From Micromonospora olivasterospora (GTDB lineage Bacteria; Actinomycetota; Actinomycetes; Mycobacteriales; Micromonosporaceae), in NCBI RefSeq assembly GCF_007830265.1, contig NZ_VLKE01000001.1:4278001-4342000 (forward strand): 64,000 nt of DNA, read 5' to 3'. Position 1 is the first letter of the stretch. Each line of letters starts with the position of its first letter. Positions 50,082 through 60,481 of the stretch are shown here, one piece after another. The translations under genes and the position numbers were made by a program. Below the pieces are notes generated by a model. The model made no database searches. It worked only from the letters and a program-made list of their open reading frames with translations, and was not told where the DNA came from.

Positions 50082-50657
50082 ATGACGCTCTCGCTGCCCA
50101 TCGATCCCGAGGCCAACCGGTTGTTGGGGCGCGACCCCCTGGCCCTGCTCGTCGGCATGGTGCTCGACCAGCAGGTGCCCATGGAGAAGGCATTCTCCTC
50201 GCCGTACGTGCTGGCGGGCCGACTCGGCCACGAGCCGGACGCCCGGGAGCTGGCCGCGTTCGACCCGGAGGCGCTGGTCGAGGTCTTCGCCCGGCCGCCG
50301 GCCCTGCACCGGTTCCCAAAGGCGATGGCGGCCCGGGTGCAGGAGGTGTGCCGGGCCCTGGTGGACACCTACGACGGGGACCCCGTCCGGCTGTGGGCCG
50401 ACGCCGCCGACGGCCGGGAGCTGCTGGCCCGGATCGCCGCCCTGCCCGGCTTCGGCCGGCAGAAGGCGCAGATCTTCGTGGCGCTGCTCGGCAAGCGCTT
50501 CGGCGTGACCCCGGAGGGCTGGCGGGAGGCGGCCGGCGGGTACGGCGAGGAGGGCGCGTACCGGTCGGTGGCCGACGTCACCGACCCGGAGTCGCTGCGC
50601 CGGGTGCGGGAGTACAAGCAGCGGACGAAGGCGGAGGCGAAGGCCGCCAAGGGCTGA
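50082..50657 (+). CDS. HhH-GPD-type base-excision DNA repair protein
   Basis: A 191-residue protein: [36 protein letters not shown] and the helix-hairpin-helix [20 protein letters not shown]. No catalytic Lys/Asp pair of the usual Nth/AlkA type is obvious, a known feature of this actinobacterial subfamily. It is divergent from the methyltransferase gene. ATG 50073 is an alternative start. Confidence 0.88.
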   Translation: MTLSLPIDPEANRLLGRDPLALLVGMVLDQQVPMEKAFSSPYVLAGRLGHEPDARELAAFDPEALVEVFARPPALHRFPKAMAARVQEVCRALVDTYDGDPVRLWADAADGRELLARIAALPGFGRQKAQIFVALLGKRFGVTPEGWREAAGGYGEEGAYRSVADVTDPESLRRVREYKQRTKAEAKAAKG

Positions 50658-50916
50658 CGAGACCGGCACCGCCCGGGCCCGTCGAGCCGGCGGCGACGGC
50701 TGACCGGACGGAACTACCGATCAGCGGCCTGACGTGGCATTCTGCAACCAGAGCAGCGGGAATCGGACGACGCCGGTCCCGCCGCAACGGCGCAGCGGGT
50801 GGTCGTCCGGCACACGGCGGCACGGGCCTGCCGGCCGGGGTGCGCCCATACCGGGCGTCCCGCCGCTGGTCCCGTTCCTGACGGGCTCCGGCCCGTAGCC
50901 GCCCCCGGAGGGCACC

Positions 50917-51186
50917 ATGGCGAACCCCGTCATCCGGTCGATCACCGCCACCCCCGGCACACTCCAGCCCGGCCAGTCGGCCCAGGTGGTCATCGACGCG
51001 TACGACCCCGACGCCCGCACCGTGACCGTCACCGGCCGGGTGACCGACGTGGGCGGGCACGTGGCGACCGCCACCACCACCCTGACCGTGGGTGACCCGC
51101 TGAAGTACGAGCTGACCAGCACCGACACGGCCGTGACGATCGTCGCCGACCCGGCCGCGCCGGGGCGCTTCTCGGTCCGGGTCTGA
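50917..51186 (+). CDS. Ig-like domain protein
   Basis: An 89-residue all-beta protein beginning MANPVIRSITATPGTLQPGQ, with an Ig/cadherin-like pattern (QVVIDAYDPDARTVTVTGRV). There is no signal peptide. It overlaps the next gene by one base (TGATG) and shares a similar beta motif with that gene's N-terminus, so the two may be a split gene or a coupled pair. Function is unknown. Confidence 0.6.
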   Translation: MANPVIRSITATPGTLQPGQSAQVVIDAYDPDARTVTVTGRVTDVGGHVATATTTLTVGDPLKYELTSTDTAVTIVADPAAPGRFSVRV

Positions 51187-52109
51187 TGGCCACCCGTACC
51201 GTGACCCTGACCGCGCGGGTACGGGACGCGGCGGGGAACGCCACCGCGAGCACGACCACCCTCACGGTCCAGGCGCCCCTGGCCCTGGGCTGGTGCCCGC
51301 CGCAGAGCTCGGCCGCGTCGGTGCAGGCGATGCTCGCCCGGTATCCCCGGCCGAGGTCGATACGGGTGTACTCGGGATCGGGCGCCGGGCTGGAGTCCTG
51401 GTCGTCGGGCGCCCTCGCCCAGGTGCCGGCCGACTGCGCCGCGCACTACAGCTTCAAGGACTGGTCGTCGGCCACCTCCCCGACCGCGGTCCGGGACTGG
51501 CTCTCCGCGCGGCCCGTCGCCCGCCGGCAGGTGGTGGACCTGCTGACCCTCGACCACGAGCCGGAGCAGCAGAACGGCGACGACCCCACCCCGGCGGCGT
51601 ACCGGCAGGAGTGGCAGGAGCTGGTGGCCGCCCTGGCCGGGCACCCCCGGCGTCGGGAGGTCTGGCTGGTCCCGGTGTTCACCGAGTACTACGCCCGGCG
51701 TACCGCCACCTGGTGGGCGGACTTCGGGGTGGTGTCCGGCTACGCCGGGGTCGACGCGGTGGGCTTCGACATCTACGACGCCGGCTACGAGCGGTACCGC
51801 ACGCCGGTCGAGCGCAACGACTTCGCGCTCGCGCAGGCGCGGCGGGTCGGCCGTCCGCTGGTCGTCCCCGAGTGGGGGATCAAGCGCAAGCCCACGTTGA
51901 ACAGCGGCGTCGCGTACGACCCGAACGGGACGCTGTGCGCGCAGGCGATGCGGGACAACATGACCCACCTGCGGGCGCAGCCCGACCTGCCGTACGTCGA
52001 GTGGTTCTACCGGGGCGACTGCAACCTTGACGCCACGCTGACGTACCCGTCGGGGCAGACGTACGTGCGCGACGCCGAGCGGGCCGCGTTCGTGCAGTTG
52101 ACGGCGTGA
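51186..52109 (+). CDS. Ig-like plus glycoside-hydrolase-like protein
   Basis: A 307-residue protein. Residues 1-35 continue an Ig-like fold (TVTLTARVRDAAGNATASTT). The remainder looks like a TIM-barrel hydrolase-like domain (RSIRVYSGSGAGLESW, LLTLDHEPEQQNGDDP, AVGFDIYDAGYERYRT, PLVVPEWGIKRKP) with acidic residues at plausible strand ends. No signal peptide is seen, which is odd for such a protein. Similar modular proteins occur near phage tail genes, but no other phage gene is here. Confidence 0.65.
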   Translation: MATRTVTLTARVRDAAGNATASTTTLTVQAPLALGWCPPQSSAASVQAMLARYPRPRSIRVYSGSGAGLESWSSGALAQVPADCAAHYSFKDWSSATSPTAVRDWLSARPVARRQVVDLLTLDHEPEQQNGDDPTPAAYRQEWQELVAALAGHPRRREVWLVPVFTEYYARRTATWWADFGVVSGYAGVDAVGFDIYDAGYERYRTPVERNDFALAQARRVGRPLVVPEWGIKRKPTLNSGVAYDPNGTLCAQAMRDNMTHLRAQPDLPYVEWFYRGDCNLDATLTYPSGQTYVRDAERAAFVQLTA

Positions 52110-52199
52110 GGACGCCGCCGTCCGGGGGCGACCCCCGGGCGGCGGCCCGGCGCTGGGACCGGGTGACGCGGCGGCCCCCGGCGGCCCGGCGTCGAGGGC

Positions 52200-52517
52200 T
52201 CAGGCGGCGGTCGGGCGGGACAGGGCGGCGAGGGCGCGCCGGACGTCGGCCAGCGACACGGTCGCCGAGTCGTCCAGCTCGGCCAGGCCGGCCTCGATCC
52301 ACTGCCGCATCAGGGTGGTCACCCCGATGCCCCGGGCGTCGGCGGCCGCCCGCACCCGTTCGTACGTGTCCAGGGACAGCCGGACCGAGCGGCTGACCAT
52401 CGGCACGTCCGTGTCGGGGGTGGGCAGCTCCACGGGCTGGGTCTCGTCGATCAGCTCCGCGATCCGGTCGCCGCCGCTGTGGAACTGCTTCGTCGCGTCG
52501 TTACGGTGCATCGTCAC
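52200..52517 (-). CDS. Ribbon-helix-helix (CopG-like) protein, possible antitoxin
   Basis: A 105-residue protein with an RHH-like segment RSVRLSLDTYERVRAAADAR and MRQWIEAGLAEL. It overlaps the end of a small upstream ORF by 17 bases, as in toxin-antitoxin pairs, but no recognisable toxin is present. It may simply be a small DNA-binding regulator. Confidence 0.65.
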   Translation of the reverse strand: MTMHRNDATKQFHSGGDRIAELIDETQPVELPTPDTDVPMVSRSVRLSLDTYERVRAAADARGIGVTTLMRQWIEAGLAELDDSATVSLADVRRALAALSRPTAA

Positions 52518-52640
52518 CGCCTCCTCGTCGCCGAGTCCTCCGCACGGCCTCGTCGTAGCGCTTGGCCTCCACGTCGCTCAGCTCGCGGGCGGAGAGGATG
52601 TCCCAGTCGTTGTCGGTGCCGTCGACGCCGGATTTTCGCC
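52501..52640 (-). CDS. Small ORF overlapping the RHH gene, start uncertain
   Basis: A short frame ending at 52501 reads GTDNDWDILSARELSDVEAK followed by RYDEAVRRTRRRGG. No ATG or GTG starts it within a reasonable distance, so the start must be rare or the gene is truncated. It could be the partner of the RHH protein; otherwise it is unidentified. Confidence 0.35.
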
Positions 52641-52689
52641 GATCAACCGCGCGAGGTGACAGGATGGGCCTGATCCCTCTTGGAGGTCC

Positions 52690-53049
52690 GTGGTGAAACG
52701 TCAGGCGTACCAACCGATCCTGATCACCGACGCGGCGCGCAGCCAGGACGACCAGCTGACCAGCCGGCAGCGGCGCTACGTCCTGATGATGGGCATCCGG
52801 GTGGCCTGCCTGATCGTCGGCGCGGTCCTGGTGAGCGCGCGGCCGCCCCTGCTCTGGCTCTGGCTGTCGCTGTGCGCCCTCGGCATGGTGCTCATCCCGT
52901 GGCTCGCGGTGCTGCTGGCCAACGACCGGCCGCCGAAGGAGCGGCACCGGCTGGCCAACCGGTTCCAGCCCGGCAGCCAGGACGAGGCCCCGCCGATGAG
53001 CCTGACGGCCGAGGAGCGTCCGCACCCGGTCATCGACGCCGAGCCCTGA
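52690..53049 (+). CDS. DUF3099 membrane protein
   Basis: A 119-residue protein with two transmembrane helices (about 34-52, GIRVACLIVGAVLVSA; about 56-78, LWLWLSLCALGMVLIPWLAV). The N-terminus QAYQPILITDAARSQDDQL is typical of DUF3099. The GGAGG site lies just before the two in-frame GTG codons (52690, 52693). Function is unknown. Confidence 0.82.
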   Translation: MVKRQAYQPILITDAARSQDDQLTSRQRRYVLMMGIRVACLIVGAVLVSARPPLLWLWLSLCALGMVLIPWLAVLLANDRPPKERHRLANRFQPGSQDEAPPMSLTAEERPHPVIDAEP

Positions 53050-53095
53050 CCGGCGGCCGGGCGGTCGCCGGGCAACCGCATACGGGCGCCGGCCG

Positions 53096-53995
53096 TCACC
53101 CGCTCGGACGGGCGCCCACCACCGAGACGGCGAGGGCGCCCAGGTCCCCGGCCCGGTCCAGCGCCGCGCGGGGCTCGGCACCGGCCAGCCAGGCCGTGAG
53201 CAACCCGGCGGCGAACGCGTCCCCGGCCCCCGTGACGTCCACCACCGCCACCCGCCGCGCCGGCGCGACGCTGAGCGTGGCCGCCCGGTCCGCCCAGACC
53301 GCCCCGGCCGCGCCCCGCTTGACCACCACCCGCCGGGCCGCCGCCGACAGGGCCCGAGCCTGCGCCGCCGGGTCCAGCCCGCCGGCCAGCACTGCCGCCT
53401 CGTCGGCGTTGACCAGCAGCAGGTCCACGTCGCGTACCCAGCTCAGGAACGCCGCGGCGCCGACCCGCCGCAGCGGCGCCGCGGACGCCGCGTCGACGCT
53501 GGTGGTCAGCCCGGCTCCGCGCGCCGCGGCCAGCGCCCGCAGCCCGGCCTCCCGCGACCCGGCGTCGAGCAGGGGGTACGCGGACAGGTGCAGGTGCCGG
53601 GCGTCGGGCGCCCCGGCCAGGGCGGCCTCGACGTGCCCGGCGGTCAACCGCAGGTTCGCCCCGCGCTCGGTGACCATCGTGCGCTCGCCGTCGCCCGTGA
53701 GCACGATCACGGTGCCCGTGGCGCAGCGCGAATGGCGCTCGATGGCGCAGTCGACGCCGGCCCGCTCCAGCTCGGCCACCCGGTCGCGCCCCGCGTCGTC
53801 GTCGCCGACCGCGCCGACCATCGTCACCGCCGCGCCCTGCGCGGCGAGCCAGGCGGCGGTGTTGGCCGCCTGACCCCCGCCGCTGACCCGGATCGTGGCC
53901 GGGGTGTCCGAGCCCGTGGCGAGCGGCCCACCCAGGACGGCCACCACGTCGGTGATCAGGTCGCCGACGACCAGGATCCGGGAGGCACCGGTCAT
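53096..53995 (-). CDS. psuK: PfkB-family carbohydrate kinase, probable pseudouridine kinase
   Basis: A 299-residue ribokinase-like kinase with [40 protein letters not shown] and the catalytic signature [20 protein letters not shown]. It overlaps the psuG gene by four bases (ATGA), which supports phosphorylation of pseudouridine as its role. Specificity is inferred from this coupling. Confidence 0.85.
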   Translation of the reverse strand: MTGASRILVVGDLITDVVAVLGGPLATGSDTPATIRVSGGGQAANTAAWLAAQGAAVTMVGAVGDDDAGRDRVAELERAGVDCAIERHSRCATGTVIVLTGDGERTMVTERGANLRLTAGHVEAALAGAPDARHLHLSAYPLLDAGSREAGLRALAAARGAGLTTSVDAASAAPLRRVGAAAFLSWVRDVDLLLVNADEAAVLAGGLDPAAQARALSAAARRVVVKRGAAGAVWADRAATLSVAPARRVAVVDVTGAGDAFAAGLLTAWLAGAEPRAALDRAGDLGALAVSVVGARPSG

Positions 53996-54924
53996 GCGGC
54001 GGAGGCGGTGCGCGCCGCCGCGGCGACCGCGATCCGGGCGGCGAGGTCGGCGTTGCGCAGGATGATCCGCACGTTCACCGCGAGGCTGGCGCCCTCCGTG
54101 GCGGAGTGGAAGTGCGCCAGCACGTACGGCGTCACGGCCTTGCCGGTAACCCCGTCGCGCTCCAGCAGGGCGAGGCCCTCGGCGAGGGTCCGGTCGTGCA
54201 GGGCCGGGTCGAGCTGCTCGTCGACCGGCAGCGGGTTGGCCACGACCAGACCGCCGCCGTGCACCCCGTGGCCGGCCCGGGCGGCCAGCACCTCGGCCAC
54301 CTGCTCTGGCGAGTCGACCGACCAGTCGAGGTCGAAGCCGGCGTCGGTCAGGTAGAAGCCGGGGAACCGGCGGGTGCGGTAGCCGACCACGGAGACGCCG
54401 AGGGTCTCCAGCCGCTCCAGGGTCGCCCCGACGTCGAGGATCGACTTGACCCCGGCGCACACCACCGCGATCGGGGTCCGGGCCAGGGTGACCACGTCGG
54501 CCGACTCGTCGAACGTGTGCGCCGCCTCGCGGTGCACCCCGCCGAGGCCGCCGGTGGCGAACACGCCGATGCCGGCGGCGGCGGCCACCGCGCTGGTCGC
54601 GGCGACCGTGGTCGCGCCGTCCGCGCCGATGGCGGCGGCCACCGCGAGGTCACGTACGGAGAGCTTGGCGACCTCGTCGACGGTGGCGAGCCGGGTGAGC
54701 TCCGCGTCGTCGAGCCCCACCACCAGCCGGCCGCCGACCATGCCGATGGTCGCCGGGACCGCCCCGGCGTCGCGGACGGCCTGCTCGATCTCCCGGGCGA
54801 CCCGCAGGTTGTCGGGCCGGGGGAGGCCGTGCGAGACGATGGTGCTCTCCAGGGCGACGACCGGGCGCCCGTCGCGCAGGGCGTCGGCCACCTCGGTGCC
54901 GAGACGGATGGGAAAGTTGGTCAC
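53992..54924 (-). CDS. psuG: Pseudouridine-5'-phosphate glycosidase
   Basis: Splits pseudouridine 5'-phosphate into uracil and ribose 5-phosphate. The 310-residue protein has the family motifs [55 protein letters not shown] and [18 protein letters not shown] 54924 begins [19 protein letters not shown]. It is the first gene of the psuGK operon. Confidence 0.94.
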   Translation of the reverse strand: MTNFPIRLGTEVADALRDGRPVVALESTIVSHGLPRPDNLRVAREIEQAVRDAGAVPATIGMVGGRLVVGLDDAELTRLATVDEVAKLSVRDLAVAAAIGADGATTVAATSAVAAAAGIGVFATGGLGGVHREAAHTFDESADVVTLARTPIAVVCAGVKSILDVGATLERLETLGVSVVGYRTRRFPGFYLTDAGFDLDWSVDSPEQVAEVLAARAGHGVHGGGLVVANPLPVDEQLDPALHDRTLAEGLALLERDGVTGKAVTPYVLAHFHSATEGASLAVNVRIILRNADLAARIAVAAAARTASAA

Positions 54925-55010
54925 TTCCGTTACGGTACGGGCCGCCGGGGGCGGACTCGGTTGGACCCTGTTCCGCTGGCCTGCCAAACTGGCATTTTGG
55001 AGGTGTAGAA

Positions 55011-55229
55011 GTGAGCACACAGGTTCTCGAACGCCCGGAGCTGAAGGACGCCGACACCGGCCCCGAGATGTTCCACTACGTGCGCAAGGACAAGATCGCC
55101 GAGAGCGCCGTCATGGGCACGTTCGTCGTCGCGCTGTGCGGGGAGACCTTCCCGGTGACCAAGGCGGCGAAGCCCGGCTCCCCGGTCTGCCCCAAGTGCA
55201 AGGAGATCTACGACTCCTGGGCCGACTGA
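55011..55229 (+). CDS. DUF3039 family protein
   Basis: A 72-residue protein starting at GTG 55011 after GGAGG. Conserved [20 protein letters not shown] and a likely zinc pair (CGETFPV ... CPKCKEIYD). Function is unknown; it is widespread in actinobacteria. It is divergent from psuG with an 86-base gap. Confidence 0.9.
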   Translation: MSTQVLERPELKDADTGPEMFHYVRKDKIAESAVMGTFVVALCGETFPVTKAAKPGSPVCPKCKEIYDSWAD

Positions 55230-55268
55230 CCCCCGGCGACCCCCGGGCCGCCCGCGTAACCTGCGGCG

Positions 55269-55904
55269 GTGACCACCTCCACCGCCCTGCTCCTCGCCGA
55301 CCTGACCGGGGTGGCCGTGTTCGCCGCCTCCGGCGCCTCCGCGGCGGTGGCCAAGCGGCTCGACCTGTTCGGGGTCGTGTTCGTCGGATTCGTCGCCGCG
55401 CTCGGCGGCGGGATCGTCCGCGACCTGGTGATCGACGAGGTGCCCCCGCTGGCCTTCGCCGACTGGCGGTACGCCGTCACCGCCGCCGTCACGGCCGCCG
55501 CCGTCTTCTGGCTGCACCCCCAGTTCGCCCGGCTGCGCACCACCGTGCTCGTGCTGGACGCGGCCGGGCTGGGACTGTTCACGGTCACCGGCACGCTGAA
55601 GGCGCTCGACGCCCAGGTGCCGGCGGTCGGCGCCTGTCTCATCGGCATGCTCACCGCGATCGGCGGCGGGCTCGGCCGGGACCTGCTCACCGCCGAGATC
55701 CCGATCGTGCTGCGCCGGGAGATCTACGCGGTGGCCGCCCTGGCCGGCTCGGTCGCCGTCGCCGTGCTGGACGCGTACGGGCACGCCAACGCGGCCTGGC
55801 TGACCGTCGCCGCGGCGTTCGTCTTCGCGGTGCGCCTGGTCTCGCTGCGCCGGCGCTGGTCCGCGCCGGTCCCCGCCCTGCACCCGCCGCACCCCGGCGG
55901 CTGA
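55269..55904 (+). CDS. TRIC-type cation channel / UPF0126 family membrane protein
   Basis: A 211-residue protein with about seven hydrophobic helices and two inverted repeats bearing the family motif GGGIVRDLVIDEVPP and GGGLGRDLLTAEIP. Prokaryotic members form trimeric cation channels. Glycine-rich kinks at LGGGIVRD and IGGGLGRD are the pore signature. GTG 55269 lies 39 bases after DUF3039. Confidence 0.9.
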   Translation: MTTSTALLLADLTGVAVFAASGASAAVAKRLDLFGVVFVGFVAALGGGIVRDLVIDEVPPLAFADWRYAVTAAVTAAAVFWLHPQFARLRTTVLVLDAAGLGLFTVTGTLKALDAQVPAVGACLIGMLTAIGGGLGRDLLTAEIPIVLRREIYAVAALAGSVAVAVLDAYGHANAAWLTVAAAFVFAVRLVSLRRRWSAPVPALHPPHPGG

Positions 55905-56120
55905 CCGATTCGCGGAGGGGTGGCCAGGGTACGGATGTGACCAGCGTGGCGTCGCCTGGGCCGGCCGCCCCGCGCTGGTTATGCTGAGTCGGCCTTCGCG
56001 GCACCGGATGCGCGAGGGCATTTTCATGGGCGAGATCCCGCCACCCGGGCGGCCGGCACGACGGCACCCGCGGCCCTCGGCCGGGGTCCGCCCTCGTGCG
56101 GTCGGAAAGGAGCCTGACGC

Positions 56121-57851
56121 GTGGCAGCCCGGACGCCGGTGCTCGAGACGTTCCCGCCCCTGCGCTCCTGGCAACGCAAGGCGCTGGTGGAGTACCTGCG
56201 GCGGCGCGCCGAGGACTTCACCGCGGTCGCGACCCCTGGGGCCGGCAAGACCACCTTCGCCCTGCGGATCGCCGCCGAGCTGCTCGCCGACGGCACGGTG
56301 GAGGCGGTCACGGTGGTCGCCCCCACCGAGCACCTCAAGACGCAGTGGGCCGAGTCGGCCGCCCGGGTCGGCATCCAGCTCGACGCCGCGTTCCGCAACG
56401 CCGACCTGCACTCCGCGGCCGACTTCCACGGCGCCGTGGTCACCTACGCCCAGGTCGGCATGGCGCCGCAGGTGCACCGCCGGCGCACCATGACCCGGCG
56501 CACCCTGGTCATCCTCGACGAGATCCACCACGCCGGCGACTCGCGTACCTGGGGCGACGGCGTGAAGGCGGCGTTCGAGCCCGCCGTACGCCGGCTGATG
56601 CTCACCGGCACCCCGTTCCGCTCCGACGACAACCCGATCCCGTTCGTCACGTACGAGCGGGGCGGCGACGGCCTGCTGCGGTCCCGCGCCGACGCGGTCT
56701 ACGGGTACTCCGACGCGCTGCGCGACGGCGTGGTGCGGCCGGTGCTGTTCCTGGCGTACTCCGGGGAGACCCGGTGGCGGACCAACGCCGGCGACGAACT
56801 GGCAGCCCGGCTGGGCGAGCCGATGACGCAGGACCTGATCGCCCAGGCGTGGCGTACGGCGCTGGACCCGGCCGGTGACTGGATGCCGCAGGTGCTGCGG
56901 GCCGCCGACGCCCGCCTGAGCGTGCTGCGCGAGGCGGGCATGGTCGACGCCGGCGGCCTGGTCATCGCCAGCGACCAGCAGAACGCCCGCTCGTACGCGA
57001 AGCTGATCGAGCAGGTGACCGGCGAGAAGGCCGCCGTGGTGCTCTCGGACGACCAGGGCGCCTCCGCCCGGATCGCGGCGTTCGCGGCGTCCGAGCAGCG
57101 GTGGCTGGTCGCGGTCCGGATGGTCTCCGAGGGCGTGGACATCCCGCGGCTGGCGGTCGGCGTCTACGCCACGAGCGCCAGCACGCCGCTGTACTTCGCC
57201 CAGGCGATCGGCCGGTTCGTCCGGGCGCGCCGCCCGGGGGAGATAGCCTCGGTGTTCCTGCCGAGCGTGCCGCACCTGCTCGGCCTGGCCAGCGAGATGG
57301 AGGCCGAGCGCGACCACGTGCTCGGCAAGCCGAAGGACGACGGCTTCGAGGACGGGCTGCTGGAGCGCGCCCAGCGCGACGAGCAGGCCAGCGGCGAGCT
57401 GGAGAAGCGGTTCACCGCCCTGTCGGCCACTGCCGAGCTGGACCAGGTGATCTTCGACGGCGCGTCCTTCGGCACGGCCGCGCAGGCCGGCACGCCGGAG
57501 GAGCAGGAGTACCTGGGTCTGCCCGGCCTGCTCACCGCCGACGAGGTCTCGCTGCTGCTGAGCAAGCGGCAGGCCGAGCAGTTGGCGGCGCAGCGCCGCC
57601 GGGCCGCCCAACGGGCCGCCGAGCCGGCCGCTGCGGCCCCGGCGGCGCCGCCCGCGCCGATGAGTGCCGCGCAGCGCCGGGTGGCGCTCCGGCGCCAACT
57701 CAACGCCCTCGTGGCCGCCCGGCACCACCGCACCGGGCTGCCGCACGGCAAGATCCACGCCGAGCTGCGCCGCCTCTGCGGCGGCCCGCCGAGCGCCCAG
57801 GCCACGATCGAGCAGCTCGAGGAACGCATCGCCACGGTCCAGACCCTCTGA
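56121..57851 (+). CDS. DEAD/DEAH-box helicase (type III restriction-like fold)
   Basis: A 576-residue SF2 helicase with Walker A VATPGAGKTTFALRIAAELL, motif Ia VAPTEHLKTQW, motif II DEIHHAGD, motif III LTGTPFRSDD and motif VI QAIGRFVRARRPGE. The C-terminal 130 residues are a variable tail with an Ala-rich linker and a helical end (HGKIHAELRRLCGG). No methylase or nuclease subunit is adjacent, so it is not an obvious restriction component; a role in DNA or RNA maintenance is likely. GTG 56121 follows AAAGGAG. Confidence 0.88.
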   Translation: MAARTPVLETFPPLRSWQRKALVEYLRRRAEDFTAVATPGAGKTTFALRIAAELLADGTVEAVTVVAPTEHLKTQWAESAARVGIQLDAAFRNADLHSAADFHGAVVTYAQVGMAPQVHRRRTMTRRTLVILDEIHHAGDSRTWGDGVKAAFEPAVRRLMLTGTPFRSDDNPIPFVTYERGGDGLLRSRADAVYGYSDALRDGVVRPVLFLAYSGETRWRTNAGDELAARLGEPMTQDLIAQAWRTALDPAGDWMPQVLRAADARLSVLREAGMVDAGGLVIASDQQNARSYAKLIEQVTGEKAAVVLSDDQGASARIAAFAASEQRWLVAVRMVSEGVDIPRLAVGVYATSASTPLYFAQAIGRFVRARRPGEIASVFLPSVPHLLGLASEMEAERDHVLGKPKDDGFEDGLLERAQRDEQASGELEKRFTALSATAELDQVIFDGASFGTAAQAGTPEEQEYLGLPGLLTADEVSLLLSKRQAEQLAAQRRRAAQRAAEPAAAAPAAPPAPMSAAQRRVALRRQLNALVAARHHRTGLPHGKIHAELRRLCGGPPSAQATIEQLEERIATVQTL

Positions 57852-57986
57852 TCCCCCGAGGGCGGCCGCCGATCTTGATCGGCTCGATGTCGGCGACATG
57901 GCGGCGCTCGGACACCCATGGCACACCGACGTCGAGGTGCCATACGCCTCGCGCGGTTCCCCGCGGGCCGGTCCGCGCCGCGATGG

Positions 57987-58046
57987 GGTGATCAAGAGCT
58001 TTGTGTCGACGCGGGCGGCGATTCCGACGCAAACCTCTTGATCACC
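57987..58046. repeat. Dispersed palindromic element, copy E
   Basis: GGTGATCAAGAGCTTTGTGTCG and CGACGCAAACCTCTTGATCACC form imperfect arms between the convergent helicase and DUF7455 genes. A second potential stem-loop (57918-57954, ATGGCAC / GTGCCAT) lies just before it. Confidence 0.9.
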
Positions 58047-58109
58047 GCGGGCGAGCTGCCGTGGGACCCGCGGACGAGGCCGGGAGGGTGGCCCGGGGCG
58101 GGGCGCAAA

Positions 58110-58149
58110 AGCCGAACGGAGGGCCCCCGTGGGAGCCCTCCGTTCGGCT
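58110..58149. terminator. Terminator beside DUF7455 gene
   Basis: AGCCGAACGGAGGGC (58110-58124) pairs perfectly with GCCCTCCGTTCGGCT (58135-58149), just past the stop of the minus-strand gene. Confidence 0.8.
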
Positions 58150-58165
58150 ATGTGTCCGGCGTGAC

Positions 58166-58399
58166 TCAGTTCGCCATCAGGTCGGCGCCACGCCAGTTGA
58201 ACTCGGGGTCCGTCGCGTACCGTACGGTGATCTTGACGAGATCCTCCGCGTACTTGTTCGCGTGGTGCCCACAGAACACCAGCTCGCTTCCGCCAGCCAG
58301 AGTGATACGGAGCTTGCCGGCAGCGTTGCAGCGGTCGCACCGTTCATCGGCGGCCGGGGGGCTCACCGTCTCGGGCGGCGGCGTGAGGGTCGGGGTCAT
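58166..58399 (-). CDS. DUF7455 zinc-ribbon-like small protein
   Basis: A 77-residue protein with a Cys/His set that probably binds zinc (ERCDRCNAAGK ... LVFCGHHANKYAEDLVK) and a conserved end (FNWRGADLMAN). ATG 58399 follows GGAGGAAGG. It lies next to rpoD in many actinobacteria. Function is unknown. Confidence 0.85.
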   Translation of the reverse strand: MTPTLTPPPETVSPPAADERCDRCNAAGKLRITLAGGSELVFCGHHANKYAEDLVKITVRYATDPEFNWRGADLMAN

Positions 58400-58643
58400 C
58401 GCCTTCCTCCTCTGGTCGTCACCGATGAACAATCTCTTCGGTCGTTGCTCACCTATCGTGCAACACCCAACTCGGGCCCTGCCTTCCCTGTGTGCCCGCG
58501 GGGGACCGAGGTCACACATGGCAGCAACAGTGTGCCGTGCCCCAAGGGTGCCACGCCAACGATCACAATCGTGCAACCGAGTGATCGCGATGCGGTGTTG
58601 CACGCCTGGTGATCAAAGCGACACGTTTGGTTGACGAATCCGG

Positions 58644-60248
58644 TCAGTCCAGGTAGTCGCGGAGCACCTGCGAACGGGACGGGTGGCGCAGCTTCGACAT
58701 CGTCTTCGACTCGATCTGCCGGATTCGCTCCCGGGTCACGCCGTAGACCTGGCCGATCTCGTCCAGGGTCCGCGGCTGGCCGTCGGTCAGGCCGAACCGC
58801 AGCCGGACCACCCCCGCCTCCCGCTCGGACAGCGTCTGCAGCACCTGCTGGAGCTGGTCCTGCAGCAGCGAGAACGAGACGGCGTCGACCGCGACCACGG
58901 CCTCCGAGTCCTCGATGAAGTCGCCGAGCTGGCTGTCGCCCTCGTCGCCGATGGTCTGGTCGAGCGAGATGGGCTCCCGGGCGTACTGCTGGATCTCCAG
59001 CACCTTCTCCGGTGTGATGTCCATCTCCTTGGCCAGCTCCTCCGGCGTGGGCTCGCGGCCCAGGTCCTGGAGCAGCTCGCGCTGTATCCGGCCGAGCTTG
59101 TTGATCACCTCGACCATGTGCACCGGGATACGGATGGTGCGGGCCTGGTCGGCCATGGCCCGGGTGATCGCCTGCCGGATCCACCAGGTGGCGTACGTGG
59201 AGAACTTGTAGCCCTTGGTGTAGTCGAACTTCTCGACCGCCCGGATCAGGCCGAGGTTGCCCTCCTGGATCAGGTCGAGGAACGCCATGCCGCGGCCCGT
59301 GTACCGCTTGGCCAGCGACACCACCAGCCGGAGGTTGGCCTCCAACAGGTGGTTCTTCGCCCGCTCGCCGTCCCGGGAGATCCAGAGCAGGTCGCGCTGC
59401 ATCTCGCGGGTCAGCTTCTCCTCGCCCTCGTCGGCGGCGCGCAGCCGCTCGGCGGCGTAGAGGCCGGCCTCGATCCGCTTTGCCAGCTCCACCTCCTGCT
59501 CGGCGTTGAGCAGGGGGACCTTGCCGATCTGCTTCAGGTACGCCCGGACGGAGTCGGCGGACGCGGTCAGCTCGGCGTCGCGGCGCGCCTGCTTGAGCGC
59601 CTCGGACTCCTCGTCGTCCCACTCGAAGTCGTTGTCCGTGGCCGAGTTGGCGGCGTCGGCCTCGGCGGCCTGGGTCAGCTCGGCCGGCTCCTCGACCACC
59701 ACGTCCTCGATCTCGGCGGCCAACTCCTCCGGGTCGATGTCACCCTCGGCGGGGTCGCCGCCCTTGGCCTTCGTGGCGGCCTTGGCGGGCTGCTTGCCCG
59801 CGGCGGCGACGGTGGCCTTGGTGGCCCGGGTGGGCTTCGTCGCCTTCGCCGGCACGGCCGCCTTGGCGACCGCGTCGGTCGTGGCCTTGCGCGGGGCGGC
59901 CTTCCGCGGCGCCGGGGTGGGAACCTCGTCGACGGCGGGGGCCTGCTTCGGGGCCGGCGGGGCGGCCTTCTTGGTGGTCTTGGCGGTGGTGGCCCGGGAC
60001 GCCGGGGTTGCGGACCGGGCGGCGGCGACGCGGCGACGCGGGCTGGTCGAGCCGTCCACGACCACGGTCACCCCCGCTTCCGCGAGCGCACGCAGGATCT
60101 TCTTGGCCTGGGCCGGAGTCACCTCGGCGGACTCGACGGTGCGCGCGAGCTGAGCCGACGTGAGCTGGCCGCCGGCGCTCTGCGCGTGGGCGATCAGGGT
60201 GTCGGTGAGCGAGCGAACGTCGGCGCCGGTCTGGCGGGGTTCTGTCAC
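58644..60248 (-). CDS. rpoD: RNA polymerase principal sigma factor (RpoD/SigA/HrdB)
   Basis: The housekeeping sigma factor, 534 residues. The N-terminal third is a low-complexity Ala/Lys/Pro-rich and acidic region (region 1.1 type). Regions 1.2-4 follow: [60 protein letters not shown], and region 4 [20 protein letters not shown]. It is very similar to the SigB-like protein from region 1.2 onward, indicating duplication. A TATAAT -10 lies about 235 bases upstream. Confidence 0.97.
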   Translation of the reverse strand: MTEPRQTGADVRSLTDTLIAHAQSAGGQLTSAQLARTVESAEVTPAQAKKILRALAEAGVTVVVDGSTSPRRRVAAARSATPASRATTAKTTKKAAPPAPKQAPAVDEVPTPAPRKAAPRKATTDAVAKAAVPAKATKPTRATKATVAAAGKQPAKAATKAKGGDPAEGDIDPEELAAEIEDVVVEEPAELTQAAEADAANSATDNDFEWDDEESEALKQARRDAELTASADSVRAYLKQIGKVPLLNAEQEVELAKRIEAGLYAAERLRAADEGEEKLTREMQRDLLWISRDGERAKNHLLEANLRLVVSLAKRYTGRGMAFLDLIQEGNLGLIRAVEKFDYTKGYKFSTYATWWIRQAITRAMADQARTIRIPVHMVEVINKLGRIQRELLQDLGREPTPEELAKEMDITPEKVLEIQQYAREPISLDQTIGDEGDSQLGDFIEDSEAVVAVDAVSFSLLQDQLQQVLQTLSEREAGVVRLRFGLTDGQPRTLDEIGQVYGVTRERIRQIESKTMSKLRHPSRSQVLRDYLD

Positions 60249-60481
60249 GAATGACCTTCCGGAGGCGAAGAGCGAGCACGGCCGGATCGTCCGGCGCGGC
60301 GTGGGGCGCGGTGCCGGGCGATGTGGTTGAGGGACCCCCGTGTCCCGGGCCGGCCGGTCGTTGGCGGTCCGTGGCGCGTGGGCAGGGGTGAATTGTAACG
60401 CCGTCTGCGGCGATCATCCGCCGCCGCACGCGTAACGGCGGCGTGGGCCGCCGATTCGGCGCAGATGTGGACTTTGTAAGG

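Noticed and set aside
50917..52109. Prophage remnant
   Set aside because: Only two modular ORFs; no integrase, capsid, portal or tail-assembly genes nearby and no attachment-site repeats seen.
52200..52640. Toxin-antitoxin module
   Set aside because: The RHH protein is plausible, but the overlapping ORF lacks a recognisable toxin fold and even a clear start codon.
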